DNA of 64,000 nucleotides from Pseudomonadota bacterium (GTDB lineage: Bacteria > Pseudomonadota > Gammaproteobacteria > Burkholderiales > Burkholderiaceae_C): contig JAIUOW010000012.1 in the NCBI GenBank assembly GCA_020161775.1, positions 90,999 to 154,998 on the forward strand, read 5' to 3'. The position numbers and the translations under genes are program-made. The notes below the pieces were generated by a model. It searched no databases. It was not told the DNA's origin and was given only the letters and a program-made list of their open reading frames with translations. Below, piece by piece: positions 19,493-28,741 of this stretch (position 1 is its first letter; the number at the start of each line of letters is the position of its first letter).

Positions 19493-19855
19493 ATGAGCAA
19501 CACCAACGAGTGGAAAGTGATCTGCCGCGTGGAAGACATCCCGGTTCTGGGCGCGCGGCGCGTGGTGCGCGAAACAGGGGCCGAGGTGGCGGTGTTCCGC
19601 AACAGCGAGGACAAGGTCTTTGCGCTGCTGGACCGCTGCCCGCACAAAGGCGGGCCGCTGAGCCAGGGCATTGTGTACGGCGAGTCGGTCGCCTGCCCGC
19701 TGCACAACTGGAGCATCGGCCTGAACGACGGTTGCGCCAAGGCGCCGGACGAAGGCTGCACGCCCCGCTTTGCCGTTAAGGTGGAAGACGGCCAGGTGTC
19801 GCTGGACCTGAACGAGCTGAACACCCTGGCGATTGAGGACGCGGCAGCCGCATGA
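19493..19855 (+). CDS. nirD: Nitrite reductase small subunit
   Basis: Rieske-fold partner of NirB, 120 residues. The NirD-type Rieske motif is intact here, with CPHKGGPLSQG and CPLHNW, so it may carry a [2Fe-2S] cluster; many NirD proteins lack the ligands. GAGGAGA precedes the ATG. The stop overlaps the nasA start (ATGA). Confidence 0.95.
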   Translation: MSNTNEWKVICRVEDIPVLGARRVVRETGAEVAVFRNSEDKVFALLDRCPHKGGPLSQGIVYGESVACPLHNWSIGLNDGCAKAPDEGCTPRFAVKVEDGQVSLDLNELNTLAIEDAAAA

Positions 19856-22671
19856 CCCCGCGCGAAACCCGCTCCACCTGCCCCTACTGCGGCGTGGGTT
19901 GCGGGGTGATCATCGAATCGCAAGGCGACCAGATCACCGGTGTGCGCGGCGACCCGGACCACCCCGCCAACTTCGGGCGGCTGTGCAGCAAGGGTAGCAG
20001 CCTGCACCTGACGGCCACCGCGCCCGTCACGCGCCAGACGCGGCTGCTGCACCCGCTGCGCCGCGAAACCCGCGGCGCCTCCCCCCACCGCATCAGCTGG
20101 GACAGCGCGCTGGACCTGGCCGCCACGCAGTTCGCCCGTGTCATCGGTACCCACGGCCCCAACGCGGTGGGCTTTTACATCAGCGGGCAATTGCTGACCG
20201 AGGACTACTATGTTTTCAACAAGCTGGCCAAGGGGCTGATCGGCACCAACAACGTGGACACCAATTCACGCCTGTGCATGAGCAGCGCGGTGGCTGGCTA
20301 CAAGCAGACGCTGGGCGCCGACGCCCCGCCGGCCTGCTATGACGACGTGAACCATGCGCAGTGCCTGTTCATCGCGGGCAGCAACACGGCCTGGGCCCAC
20401 CCGGTTCTGTTTCGCCGCGTCGAGGACGCGAAAGCCGCCAACCCGGCCATGAAGATCGTGGTGGCCGACCCGCGACGCACCGACACGGTGGGCCTGTCCG
20501 ACCTGCACCTGGCGCTGCAGCCGGGCACCGACGTGATGCTGTTCAACGGCCTGCTGCACATCATGCTGTGGGAAGGCTGGACCGACGCGCGCTACATCGC
20601 GCAGCACACCACCGGATTTGACGCGCTGAAAGCCACGGTGCGCGACTGCACGCCCGATGTGGTGGCGCAGACCTGCGGGCTGAAGAAGGAAGACCTGTTC
20701 ACCGCCGCGCGGCTGTTTGCCACATCACCCGCGACGCTGAGCCTGTACTGCCAGGGCCTGAACCAGTCCAGCAGCGGCACGGCCAAGAACGCGGCGCTGA
20801 TCAATTTGCACCTGGCCACCGGCCAGATCGGGCGGCCTGGCGCGGGGCCGTTTTCGTTGACCGGCCAGCCCAATGCCATGGGCGGACGCGAAGTGGGTGG
20901 CCTGGCCAACCTGCTGTCGGCCCACCGCGACATGGCCAACGCGGCCCACCGCGCCGAAGTAGCGGCCCTGTGGGGCGTGCCGTCGGTGCCTGGCACGCCG
21001 GGCAAGACAGCGGTGGAAATGTTCGAGGCCGCCGCTGACGGCGAGATCCGCGCGCTGTGGATTGCCTGCACCAACCCGGCGCAGTCCATGCCCGACCAGG
21101 CCACGGTGCGCCGGGCCTTGCAGCGCGCTGAATTCGTGGTGGTGCAGGAAGCCTTTGCCACCACCGCCACCTGTGAATTTGCCGACCTGCTGCTGCCCGC
21201 CACCACCTGGGGCGAGAAGACCGGCACCGTGACCAACAGCGAACGGCGCATCAGCCGCGTACGCCCGGCCGTGGCCGCGCCGGGCAGCACGCGCCATGAC
21301 TGGGCCATCGCCACCGAATTCGCGCAGCGGCTCGAAGCCCAGCTGCGCCCCGGCCAGCCAACGCTGTTCCCCTACCCGCTGGACGACGCCGGGCCCGAGG
21401 CCGTGTGGAACGAACACCGCGAATCCACCCGCGGGCGCGACCTGGACATCACCGGCATGAGTTACGCCCTGCTGGACGCCGCGCCGCAACAATGGCCGCT
21501 GCGAGAAGGCGAAGCGACAGGCCGCGAGCGCCTCTACGAAGACGGCGTATTTCCCACGCCCGACGGCCGCGCCCGCTTTGCCAACACCGCCTACCAGCCC
21601 GTGGCCGAGCCGCGCGACGCGCGCTACCCGTTCAGCCTGACCACCGGGCGCCTGCGCGACCAATGGCACGGCATGAGCCGCACCGGCACGCTGGGCCGCC
21701 TGTTCGGCCATGTGGCCGAGCCCGCCATCCAGATGAATCCGCAGGACATGGCGCGCCGCCTGCTGGCCGAAGGCGACCTGGTGCATGTGACCAGCCGGCG
21801 CGGTTCCATCGTGGTGCCGGTGCAGGCCAGCACTGATGTGGGCATGAGCCAGGCCTTCATGGCCATGCACTGGGGCCCGGAATTCCTGGGCGGCGTGACC
21901 AGCACCGGCGAGCGGCTGGCTGGCGTCAATGCGCTGACATCGCCTGCGTTTTGCCCCACGTCCAAACAGCCGGAACTCAAGCATGCCGCCGTGAAGGTGC
22001 TGAAGGCCGAGCTGCCCTGGTCGCTGCTGGGCGTGGCCTGGCTGCCCGAGGGCGAAGCGCTCGCCGCGCGCGGGGCGCTCAAGCCGCTGATGGCATCGTT
22101 CCCGTTTGCCAGCTGCGTGCCGTTTTCCAGCCATGCGCCGCTGGCGGGCGCGGGTGGCCGCGAACGCACCGGCGTGCTGTTTCGTGCCGCCGCCTACGAG
22201 GCGCCGGCCGACGAGGTGCTGGTGCGCATGGAAGCGCTCTTGGGCCTGGACGCCGCCGACACGCTGCGCTATGCCGACCGCAAGAAGGGCCAGCGCCGGG
22301 CGATGCGGCTGGCGCGCAACGGCGACCAGGCGACGCTGGAAGCCTTTGTGCTGGCTGGTGACACGAGCGCGCAAGCCTGGGTCAAGACGCTGCTGCAGGA
22401 GGAACTGCCCGCGCAGGCCTACGGCCGACTGCTGCTGGTGCCGGGCGCCAAGGCGCCGGTGGCCGTGCAGTCACGCGGCAAGCAGGTGTGCACCTGTTTC
22501 AACGTAACCGCCCCTGCCATCGACGGCTACCTGGCGGGTTGCAGCGGCACGGACGACGAACGCCTGGCCGCACTGCAGGGCGCCCTGAAATGCGGCACCA
22601 ACTGCGGCAGCTGTGTGCCAGAGCTCAAACGCATGGTGAAAGCCGTCATTCCCCTCAAGCAGGCGGCATGA
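19852..22671 (+). CDS. nasA: Assimilatory nitrate reductase catalytic subunit with C-terminal [2Fe-2S] domain
   Basis: Molybdopterin-dependent reduction of nitrate to nitrite in the cytosol, 939 residues. The N-terminal [4Fe-4S] motif is CPYCGVGCGV with a later C in GRLCSKGS. Molybdopterin-binding stretches include NNVDTNSRLCMSSAVAGY and GQPNAMGGREVGG. The C-terminal 55 residues form a BFD-like cluster domain (CTCFNV and CGTNCGSCVPELK). No separate NasC-type reductase is present; electrons may arrive through this fused domain from NirB or a ferredoxin (inference). Confidence 0.95.
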   Translation: MTPRETRSTCPYCGVGCGVIIESQGDQITGVRGDPDHPANFGRLCSKGSSLHLTATAPVTRQTRLLHPLRRETRGASPHRISWDSALDLAATQFARVIGTHGPNAVGFYISGQLLTEDYYVFNKLAKGLIGTNNVDTNSRLCMSSAVAGYKQTLGADAPPACYDDVNHAQCLFIAGSNTAWAHPVLFRRVEDAKAANPAMKIVVADPRRTDTVGLSDLHLALQPGTDVMLFNGLLHIMLWEGWTDARYIAQHTTGFDALKATVRDCTPDVVAQTCGLKKEDLFTAARLFATSPATLSLYCQGLNQSSSGTAKNAALINLHLATGQIGRPGAGPFSLTGQPNAMGGREVGGLANLLSAHRDMANAAHRAEVAALWGVPSVPGTPGKTAVEMFEAAADGEIRALWIACTNPAQSMPDQATVRRALQRAEFVVVQEAFATTATCEFADLLLPATTWGEKTGTVTNSERRISRVRPAVAAPGSTRHDWAIATEFAQRLEAQLRPGQPTLFPYPLDDAGPEAVWNEHRESTRGRDLDITGMSYALLDAAPQQWPLREGEATGRERLYEDGVFPTPDGRARFANTAYQPVAEPRDARYPFSLTTGRLRDQWHGMSRTGTLGRLFGHVAEPAIQMNPQDMARRLLAEGDLVHVTSRRGSIVVPVQASTDVGMSQAFMAMHWGPEFLGGVTSTGERLAGVNALTSPAFCPTSKQPELKHAAVKVLKAELPWSLLGVAWLPEGEALAARGALKPLMASFPFASCVPFSSHAPLAGAGGRERTGVLFRAAAYEAPADEVLVRMEALLGLDAADTLRYADRKKGQRRAMRLARNGDQATLEAFVLAGDTSAQAWVKTLLQEELPAQAYGRLLLVPGAKAPVAVQSRGKQVCTCFNVTAPAIDGYLAGCSGTDDERLAALQGALKCGTNCGSCVPELKRMVKAVIPLKQAA

Positions 22672-22749
22672 CATGCAAGCCGTGCCCCGCCCCCTCTCAT
22701 TCGCCATATAGCGCCAAGTCATCAGGCTTGCCGGACAATCACCCCCAGC

Positions 22750-23667
22750 ATGGGTATCAGCCAGTACATCAAGGAAATCGGCCGCGGCAAGCAGGGCGCG
22801 CGGTCGCTCACGCGTGAACAGGCCGCTGACCTGCTGGGCCAGGTGCTGGACGGCCAGGTGAGTGACCTGGAAATTGGCGCCTTTTGCCTGGCCATGCGCA
22901 TCAAGGGTGAAACGCCCGAAGAAATGGCCGGCTTCCTGGACGCAACCCACGCCCGGCTGAACCGTTTGCCCGCCAGCGACAAGCCCCTGGTGGTGCTGCC
23001 CAGCTACAACGGCGCGCGCAAGCTGCCAGTGCTGACGCCGCTCCTGGGCCTGCTGCTGGCACGGCGTGGCCTGCCGGTGCTGATTCACGGCAGCGCCACG
23101 GAATCCACCCGGGTACTCGCAGCGGATGTGCTGGGCGCTTTGGGCATGACCCCGCTGGCCCAACCCGCCCGCGTGGCCTGTGGCGAGCTGGCCCATATCG
23201 CCACCGGCACGCTCAGCCCCGCGCTGAAAAACCTGCTGGACGTGCGCCGCGTGGTGGGCCTGCGCAACCCGGCGCACAGCCTGGTCAAGCTGATGAACCC
23301 CTGCGCCGGCCCGGCCGTGATCGTGGGCAGCTACACGCACCCTGAATACGCGGTGTCCATGGCCGGGGTGTACGAGCTGATGGGCAGCACGGCGCTGCTG
23401 CTGCGCGGCACCGAGGGCGAAGTGGTCGCGGACCCGCGCCGCCAGCCGCAGATGGACGGCTTCATCGCCGGGCAGCGCATCGCGCTGCAGGCCGGCCAGA
23501 AGGGCACGCTGAAAGACCTGCCCGACCTGCCTGCGGACATCGGCGCACCGGCAACAGCTGCTTACATCCGCGATGTGGTGGCTGGCAACAAACCCGTGCC
23601 CGCCTCCATCGAACAGCAGGTGGAACATATCTTGCAATTGGCCTTGCAACACGAAAACGCATCATGA
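22750..23667 (+). CDS. ybiB: YbiB-family DNA-binding protein (TrpD2-like)
   Basis: Homologue of anthranilate phosphoribosyltransferase without its known activity; E. coli YbiB binds nucleic acid and is LexA-regulated. The 305-residue protein has the N-terminal helical part YIKEIGRGKQGARSLTREQA and MRIKGETPEEMAGF, then a nucleoside-phosphoribosyl-transferase-like domain with LIHGSATESTRVLA and LMNPCAGPAVIVGSYTHPEY. It lies between nasA and cobA and overlaps cobA by 4 nt. Its role here is unknown. Confidence 0.85.
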   Translation: MGISQYIKEIGRGKQGARSLTREQAADLLGQVLDGQVSDLEIGAFCLAMRIKGETPEEMAGFLDATHARLNRLPASDKPLVVLPSYNGARKLPVLTPLLGLLLARRGLPVLIHGSATESTRVLAADVLGALGMTPLAQPARVACGELAHIATGTLSPALKNLLDVRRVVGLRNPAHSLVKLMNPCAGPAVIVGSYTHPEYAVSMAGVYELMGSTALLLRGTEGEVVADPRRQPQMDGFIAGQRIALQAGQKGTLKDLPDLPADIGAPATAAYIRDVVAGNKPVPASIEQQVEHILQLALQHENAS

Positions 23668-24431
23668 ACACCCACGGCAAAGTCACCCTCGTAGGCGCCG
23701 GCCCCGGCGATCCGGAACTGCTGACGCTCAAGGCCCTGCGCGCCATCGAGGCGGCCACGGTGCTGCTGGTGGACGACCTGGTGAGCGACGCCATCGTGGC
23801 GTTTGCGCGGCCGGCTGCGCGCGTGGTGCATGTGGGCAAGCGCGGCGGCTGCAAGAGCACGCCGCAGGCCTTCATCGAAAAGCTCATGGTCATGGCCGCG
23901 CGCGAAGGTGAAACCGTGGTGCGCCTCAAGGGCGGCGATCCGTTCATCTTTGGCCGCGGCGGCGAAGAGGTGGAGCACCTGCGCGCCGCCGGCATCCAGG
24001 TGGAGGTGGTCAACGGCATCACCTCGGGCCTGGCCGCCGTCACATCGCTGGGCGTGCCGCTGACGCACCGCGAACATGCGCACGGCGTGGTGTTCGTCAC
24101 TGGCCACGCCAAGCCCGGCGACGAAGGCACTGACTGGCGCTCGCTGGCCGCCACCGCGCGCGACGCCAGGCTCACGCTGGTGATCTACATGGGCGTGAGC
24201 GGCGCCCGGCGCATTCAGGACGAACTGCTGAGCGGCCTGGACGCCGCCACACCGGTGGCGGTCATCCAGCACGCCAGCCTGCCCACCCAGCGCCACGCAG
24301 TCACCACCCTGGGACAGCTGCACGCCACCATCGAACGCGAGCAGCTGGCCAGCCCGTCCGTCATCGTCGTGGGCGATGTGATCAGCGGCCTGGCGGCGGC
24401 CCAGGCTCCGCAGCTCTTTCGCGCCGCCTGA
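23664..24431 (+). CDS. cobA: Uroporphyrinogen-III C-methyltransferase
   Basis: Makes precorrin-2 by two SAM-dependent methylations, the first step toward the sirohaem needed by NirB. The 255-residue protein has VTLVGAGPGDPELLTLKALRA, VHVGKRGGCKSTPQ, VVRLKGGDPFIFGRGGEE and the C-terminal VIVVGDVISG. It is the single-domain SUMT type, so the dehydrogenase/ferrochelatase step must be encoded elsewhere. It is translationally coupled to ybiB. Confidence 0.96.
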   Translation: MNTHGKVTLVGAGPGDPELLTLKALRAIEAATVLLVDDLVSDAIVAFARPAARVVHVGKRGGCKSTPQAFIEKLMVMAAREGETVVRLKGGDPFIFGRGGEEVEHLRAAGIQVEVVNGITSGLAAVTSLGVPLTHREHAHGVVFVTGHAKPGDEGTDWRSLAATARDARLTLVIYMGVSGARRIQDELLSGLDAATPVAVIQHASLPTQRHAVTTLGQLHATIEREQLASPSVIVVGDVISGLAAAQAPQLFRAA

Positions 24432-24463
24432 ACCGCCGCCACCCGCCGCATACACTGCGGCCC

Positions 24464-25687
24464 ATGCAATCGTTTGACACCGTCATCATCGGCGCCGGCG
24501 CCGCCGGCCTGTTCTGCGCGGGCATCGCTGGCCAGCGCGGGCTGAAGGTGCTGGTGCTGGACCACAGCGAGAAGGTGGCCGAGAAAATCCGCATCTCGGG
24601 CGGGGGCCGGGCCAACTTCACCAACCGCGACCTGGACCCGCGCGCGCCGCAGCGCCACTTCATCAGCGACAACCCCAACTTCTGCCGCTCGGCCCTTTCG
24701 CGCTACACACCGCAGCAGTTCATCGCGCTGGTGCAGCGCCATGGCATCGCCTTTCATGAAAAGCACAAGGGCCAGCTGTTTTGCGACCGCTCGGCCGAAG
24801 ACCTGATCCAGATGCTGCTGCGCGAATGCGAGGCGGGCGGCGTCACGCGCTGGCAGCCCTGCGGCGTGCAGGCCATCCGCCACACCGCGCAGGGCTATGA
24901 AATCGACACCGCACAGGGCACAGTGACCGCACGCAGCGTGGTGGTGGCCACCGGCGGCCTGTCCATCCCCAAGATCGGCGCGACGGATTTTGGCTACCGG
25001 ATCGCCAGGCAGTTCGGCCTGAAGCTGGTGGAGCCCCGCCCGGCCCTGGTGCCGCTGACCTTCGACGGCCAGGCCTGGGCCCCCTATGCCCAGCTGGCAG
25101 GGCTGGCCCTGCCGGTGCAGATTGAAACCGGCACCAAAAAGGCCCGCATGGCCTTTGACGAGGATCTGCTGTTCACCCACCGCGGCCTGAGCGGCCCGGC
25201 GGTGCTGCAGATCTCCAGCTACTGGCAGCCGGGCACCCCGCTGTGGGTCAACCTGGCGCCCGGTGTGGACCTGGGCGCCGCGCTGGCACGGGCCAAGGCG
25301 TCGTCGCGCAAGCTGGTGGCCAACGAGCTGGCCACGCTGGTGCCGTCGCGCCTGGCCGACGCCTGGGCCGGCCAGGACGTGGCCTGGCAGCGCCCCGTGA
25401 ATGAGGCCACCGACAAGGCGCTGGCCGCACTGGCGGCCCGGCTGGAGCGCTGGGAACTGCTGCCGTCGGGCTCCGAGGGCTACCGCAAGGCCGAGGTCAC
25501 GGCCGGCGGGGTGGATACGCGGGAACTGTCGTCCCAGACCCTGGAATCGCGCCAGCCGGGGCTGTATTTCGTGGGCGAGGTGGTGGACGTCACCGGTTGG
25601 CTGGGGGGCTACAACTTCCAGTGGGCCTGGGCCAGCGGCCATGCCTGCGCCATGGCCCTGCCCGGGCCGGCCACGCCAGCAGCTTGA
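24464..25687 (+). CDS. NAD(P)/FAD-dependent oxidoreductase, YhiN/HI0933 family
   Basis: Flavoprotein of unknown substrate, 407 residues. The FAD-binding dinucleotide fold is at the N-terminus (TVIIGAGAAGLFCAGIAGQR) with the family motif KIRISGGGRANFTN. RSVVVATGGLSIPKIGATD sits near 160, and LYFVGEVVDVTGWLGGYNFQ at the C-terminus closes the FAD site. It starts 32 nt after cobA on the same strand but has no obvious tie to nitrate. Confidence 0.9.
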   Translation: MQSFDTVIIGAGAAGLFCAGIAGQRGLKVLVLDHSEKVAEKIRISGGGRANFTNRDLDPRAPQRHFISDNPNFCRSALSRYTPQQFIALVQRHGIAFHEKHKGQLFCDRSAEDLIQMLLRECEAGGVTRWQPCGVQAIRHTAQGYEIDTAQGTVTARSVVVATGGLSIPKIGATDFGYRIARQFGLKLVEPRPALVPLTFDGQAWAPYAQLAGLALPVQIETGTKKARMAFDEDLLFTHRGLSGPAVLQISSYWQPGTPLWVNLAPGVDLGAALARAKASSRKLVANELATLVPSRLADAWAGQDVAWQRPVNEATDKALAALAARLERWELLPSGSEGYRKAEVTAGGVDTRELSSQTLESRQPGLYFVGEVVDVTGWLGGYNFQWAWASGHACAMALPGPATPAA

Positions 25688-25711
25688 ACGGTGCAGAAAA
25701 AGCGTTATAAT
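25684..25711 (+). promoter_or_regulatory. Sigma-70 promoter of rpsU
   Basis: TTGAAC (25684-25689) and a perfect TATAAT (25706-25711) are separated by 16 bp. The transcript would carry a leader of about 120 nt with a possible CCCCCAC/GTGGGGG hairpin. Confidence 0.75.
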
Positions 25712-25837
25712 TCAAGGCTTTGCTGGCAAACCCCCACGGCCTGATCACCATTGAGTGGGGGACTTCAGCGGTTACGGAGCAGGGGCTGATCTTCCCTTGA
25801 CCCCTCTGGCCGCACAAATCTGGAATTCATTCGCTAA

Positions 25838-26050
25838 ATGACCACCATCCGCGTTAAAGAAAACGAGCCGTTTGACGTCGCGCTGCGCCGCTTCAAGCGC
25901 ACCATTGAAAAGCTGGGTCTGCTGACCGACTTGCGCGCCCGCGAGTTCTATGAAAAGCCGACCGCCGAGCGCAAGCGCAAGAAGGCCGCCGCCGTCAAGC
26001 GCCACTACAAGCGCGTTCGCAGCATGCAGCTTCCGAAGAAGCTCTACTAA
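25838..26050 (+). CDS. rpsU: 30S ribosomal protein S21
   Basis: Basic small-subunit protein of 70 residues that affects translation initiation. It starts [20 protein letters not shown] and continues with Lys/Arg-rich [19 protein letters not shown]. It has its own sigma-70 promoter and downstream terminator, so it is largely an independent unit. Confidence 0.97.
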
Positions 26051-26072
26051 GAACACTGCCCTCGCGGCAACC

Positions 26073-26109
26073 AAAAAGCCTGCCTGGGGACGCTCAAGCA
26101 GGCTTTTTT
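26073..26109 (+). terminator. Intrinsic terminator of rpsU
   Basis: AAAAAGCCTGC (26073-26083) pairs perfectly with GCAGGCTTTTT (26098-26108) and ends in a run of T residues. It lies 22 nt after the rpsU stop and just before yqeY. Confidence 0.92.
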
Positions 26110-26132
26110 CATTCCCGATCACTGGAGACCCC

Positions 26133-26594
26133 ATGAGCCTCAAAGACCAGATCACCGACGACATGAAGGCTGCCATGCGCGCCAAGGACAGCGAACGCCT
26201 GGGCACCATCCGCCTGCTGACGGCGGCCATGAAGCAAAAGGAAGTGGACGAGCGCATCGAGCTGGACGACGCCGCCGTGATCGCCATCGTGGACAAGATG
26301 CTCAAGCAGCGCAAGGACAGCATCGACGCCTTCGAGAAGGCCGGCCGCCAGGACCTGGCCGACAAGGAAATCGCCGAGGTGAAGGTGCTGCAGGTTTACC
26401 TGCCCGCGCGCCTGTCGGCTGACGAGGTGGCCGCCGAAGTGAAGGCCATCGTGGCCGAACTCGGCGCAGAACTGGGTCGCAGTGCGGGCCCCGGCGACAT
26501 GGGCAAAGTCATGGGCGCCGTCAAAGCCAAGCTGGCCGGCAAGGCCGACATGGGCCAGGTCTCTGCCGCAGTCAAGGCAGCCCTCGCGGGCTGA
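26133..26594 (+). CDS. GatB/YqeY domain-containing protein
   Basis: Small protein of 153 residues that resembles the tail domain of the GatB amidotransferase subunit and may bind tRNA. The start MSLKDQITDDMKAAMRAKDS and the DLADKEIAEVKVLQVYLPARL segment are family-typical. A TGGAGA site precedes ATG 26133. YqeY genes often stand next to rpsU, as here. Confidence 0.9.
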   Translation: MSLKDQITDDMKAAMRAKDSERLGTIRLLTAAMKQKEVDERIELDDAAVIAIVDKMLKQRKDSIDAFEKAGRQDLADKEIAEVKVLQVYLPARLSADEVAAEVKAIVAELGAELGRSAGPGDMGKVMGAVKAKLAGKADMGQVSAAVKAALAG

Positions 26595-26601
26595 TTCCAG
26601 T

Positions 26602-26680
26602 GCCGCCGCGGAACCGGCTATGCCGGGCCGCTGGTGGCGCCCCCTTGAGGGGGAGACGCCGAAGGCGGCTCGGGGGTGGG
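26602..26680 (+). repeat. GC-rich dispersed repeat, copy 2
   Basis: GCCGCGGAACCGGC, GCCGGGCCGC, CCCCCTTGAGGGGG, GACGCCGAAGGCGGC and TCGGGGGTGGG follow in order. The same blocks occur at 5388-5474 on the opposite strand. It begins 8 nt after the yqeY stop and ends 1 nt before the pmbA stop. Confidence 0.7.
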
Positions 26681-26681
26681 C

Positions 26682-28058
26682 TCAGCTTCCAGCAACCTTC
26701 ATGCGGTTGACCAGGACCGAGCCCACGGTCTTGGCGCCGTAGTTGTAGGCGTCGGCGCCCACGGCTTCGATGCCCTTGAGCATGTCCTTGAGGTTGCCGG
26801 CGATGGTGATCTCCTGCACCGGATAGGCAATGCGGCCGTTTTCCACCCAGAAGCCGCTGGCCCCGCGTGAATAATCGCCCGTCACGTAATTCACGCCCTG
26901 GCCCATCAGCTCGATCACGAACAGGCCCGTGCCCAGCTTTTGCAGCATGGCGTCCAGGTCATCGCCCGGGCGCGTCAGGCGCGAGCGCAGCACCAGGTTG
27001 TGCGAGCCACCGGCGTTGCCCGTGGTCTTCATGCCCAGCTTGCGGGCCGAGTAGGTGCTCAGGAAGTAGCCTTCCACGCGCCCCGCGTCCACCACCTTGC
27101 GCGAGCGGGTGCGCACGCCCTCTTCGTCAAACGGCGCGCTGCCCTTGCCGCGCAGCACGTGTGGGTCTTCGGTGATGTCGATGTGCTTCGGGAATACCGG
27201 TTTGCCCAGCGAATCGAGCAGGAATGTGCTCTTGCGGTACAGCGCCCCGCCGCTGACGGCCTGCACAAACCCGCCCAGCAGGCCGGCGGCCAGCGGCGAT
27301 TCAAACAGCACCGGGCATTGCGTGGTGGCGATCTTGCGCGACTTCAGGCGGCTCAGGGCGCGCTCGGCGGCGTAGCGGCCCACGGCCTGCGCGCTGGCCA
27401 GCTCGCTCGCGCTGCGCATGGAGCTGTACCAGGCGTCGCGCTGCATGCCATCGCCGCGCCCGGCGATCGGCGCCACCGAAATGCTGTGCCGCGAGCTGGC
27501 ATAGCCACCACGGAAACCGCGTGTGTGCGCGCTGAAGAAATGGCTTTGCTGGGCCGATACGCCCGCGCCTTCGCTGTTGGTGATGCGCCGGTCGGTCTTC
27601 AGGGCGGCCTCTTCGCATTCCAGCGCCAGGCGGGCGGCCTCTTCGCTGGTCACGGCCCAGGGGTGGAACAGGTCCAGGTCGGGCTGGTCGGCAGCCTGGG
27701 CAATGTCGGCCGCGTCAGGCAGGCCGGCCACCGGGTCTTCGGCGGTGAAGCGGGCAATGTCAAAGGCCGCCTGCACTGTCTGCTCAATGGCAGCGGGGGA
27801 AAAGTCCGACGTGCTGGCATTGCCCCGGCGGTGGCCCACGTACACCGTCACGCCCAGCGACTTGTCACGGTTGCGCTCCACGGTTTCCAGTTCGCCCTTG
27901 CGCACCGACACGCTCAGGCCGCAGCCCTCGGACGCTTCGGCCCCGGCGTCGGTAGCGCCCAGCTTTTTGGCATGGGCCAAGGCCTGGTCCACCAGGGTTT
28001 CAAACTGCGCGCGGGTGTAGGCAAAGCCACTGTCGGCTCGGGAAGCGGGTGTATTCAT
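26682..28058 (-). CDS. pmbA: Metalloprotease PmbA (TldE)
   Basis: Partner of TldD in a cytosolic heteromeric peptidase that matures small peptides and degrades the CcdA antitoxin in E. coli. The 458-residue product carries SVRKGELETVERNRDKSLGV, SARKLGMKTTGNAGGSHNLV and the C-terminal YVTGDYSRGASGFWVENG and YPVQEITIAGNLKDML. PmbA lacks the metal-binding HExxxH of TldD, and none is seen here. ATG 28056-28058 is chosen by family alignment. It is divergent from darP. Confidence 0.95.
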   Translation of the reverse strand: MNTPASRADSGFAYTRAQFETLVDQALAHAKKLGATDAGAEASEGCGLSVSVRKGELETVERNRDKSLGVTVYVGHRRGNASTSDFSPAAIEQTVQAAFDIARFTAEDPVAGLPDAADIAQAADQPDLDLFHPWAVTSEEAARLALECEEAALKTDRRITNSEGAGVSAQQSHFFSAHTRGFRGGYASSRHSISVAPIAGRGDGMQRDAWYSSMRSASELASAQAVGRYAAERALSRLKSRKIATTQCPVLFESPLAAGLLGGFVQAVSGGALYRKSTFLLDSLGKPVFPKHIDITEDPHVLRGKGSAPFDEEGVRTRSRKVVDAGRVEGYFLSTYSARKLGMKTTGNAGGSHNLVLRSRLTRPGDDLDAMLQKLGTGLFVIELMGQGVNYVTGDYSRGASGFWVENGRIAYPVQEITIAGNLKDMLKGIEAVGADAYNYGAKTVGSVLVNRMKVAGS

Positions 28059-28120
28059 AGCGACGGCTATGATACTTGCCGCTGTGCACCTGGCAGGCCA
28101 CACTCACACATACCCCCACC

Positions 28121-28741
28121 ATGTCACGCAAACCCAAAAAAGGCTATTTCGTCCGCGGGCAGTTCGTTGCCGAAGGCAGTGAACTTGACCTGGAGCTCAA
28201 GGCCGAGCTCAAGGGCACGACCGAAGCCAGCCGCACCGACCTCAAACGCGAGAGTACCGCGCTGCAAAAGCTCGGCGAAGCGCTGCTGACGCTGCGCGCC
28301 GACCTGCTGGAGCGCCTGGCCCTGCCTGAAAAGCTCACCGACGCGCTGGCCGAGGCCCGGCGCATCACCAACTTCGAGGGCAAGCGCCGCCAGATGCAGT
28401 ATGTGGGCAAGCTCATGCGCGGGCTGGACGAAGCCACGCTGGACGCCGTGCGCGCCGCGCTGGACGAGCAGCAGCGCGGTTCGGCCCAGACCACGTTGGC
28501 GCTGCACCAGGCCGAGCAGTGGCGCGACCGCCTGATCGCGGACGACGACGCCATCGGTGAATGGCTCACGCTGTACCCCGGCACTGATTCGCAGCAACTG
28601 CGCGCGCTGGCCCGCCAGGCCCGCAAGGATGCCCAGCCCGACAAAACGTCCATCTCGCAAGGCCTGGCGCCGCGCCGTGGCCGCGCCTACCGCGAGATTT
28701 TCCAGCTGGTGCGCGAGCAGATGGAGGCCGGCGATGAATGA
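28121..28741 (+). CDS. darP: Ribosome biogenesis factor DarP (YjgA, DUF615)
   Basis: Assists late 50S assembly in E. coli. The 206-residue protein has MSRKPKKGYFVRGQFV, then the DUF615 core with AEARRITNFEGKRRQMQYVG and LMRGLD. It overlaps mog by 8 nt. darP and pmbA are neighbours and divergent in many proteobacteria, which supports the call. Confidence 0.93.
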   Translation: MSRKPKKGYFVRGQFVAEGSELDLELKAELKGTTEASRTDLKRESTALQKLGEALLTLRADLLERLALPEKLTDALAEARRITNFEGKRRQMQYVGKLMRGLDEATLDAVRAALDEQQRGSAQTTLALHQAEQWRDRLIADDDAIGEWLTLYPGTDSQQLRALARQARKDAQPDKTSISQGLAPRRGRAYREIFQLVREQMEAGDE

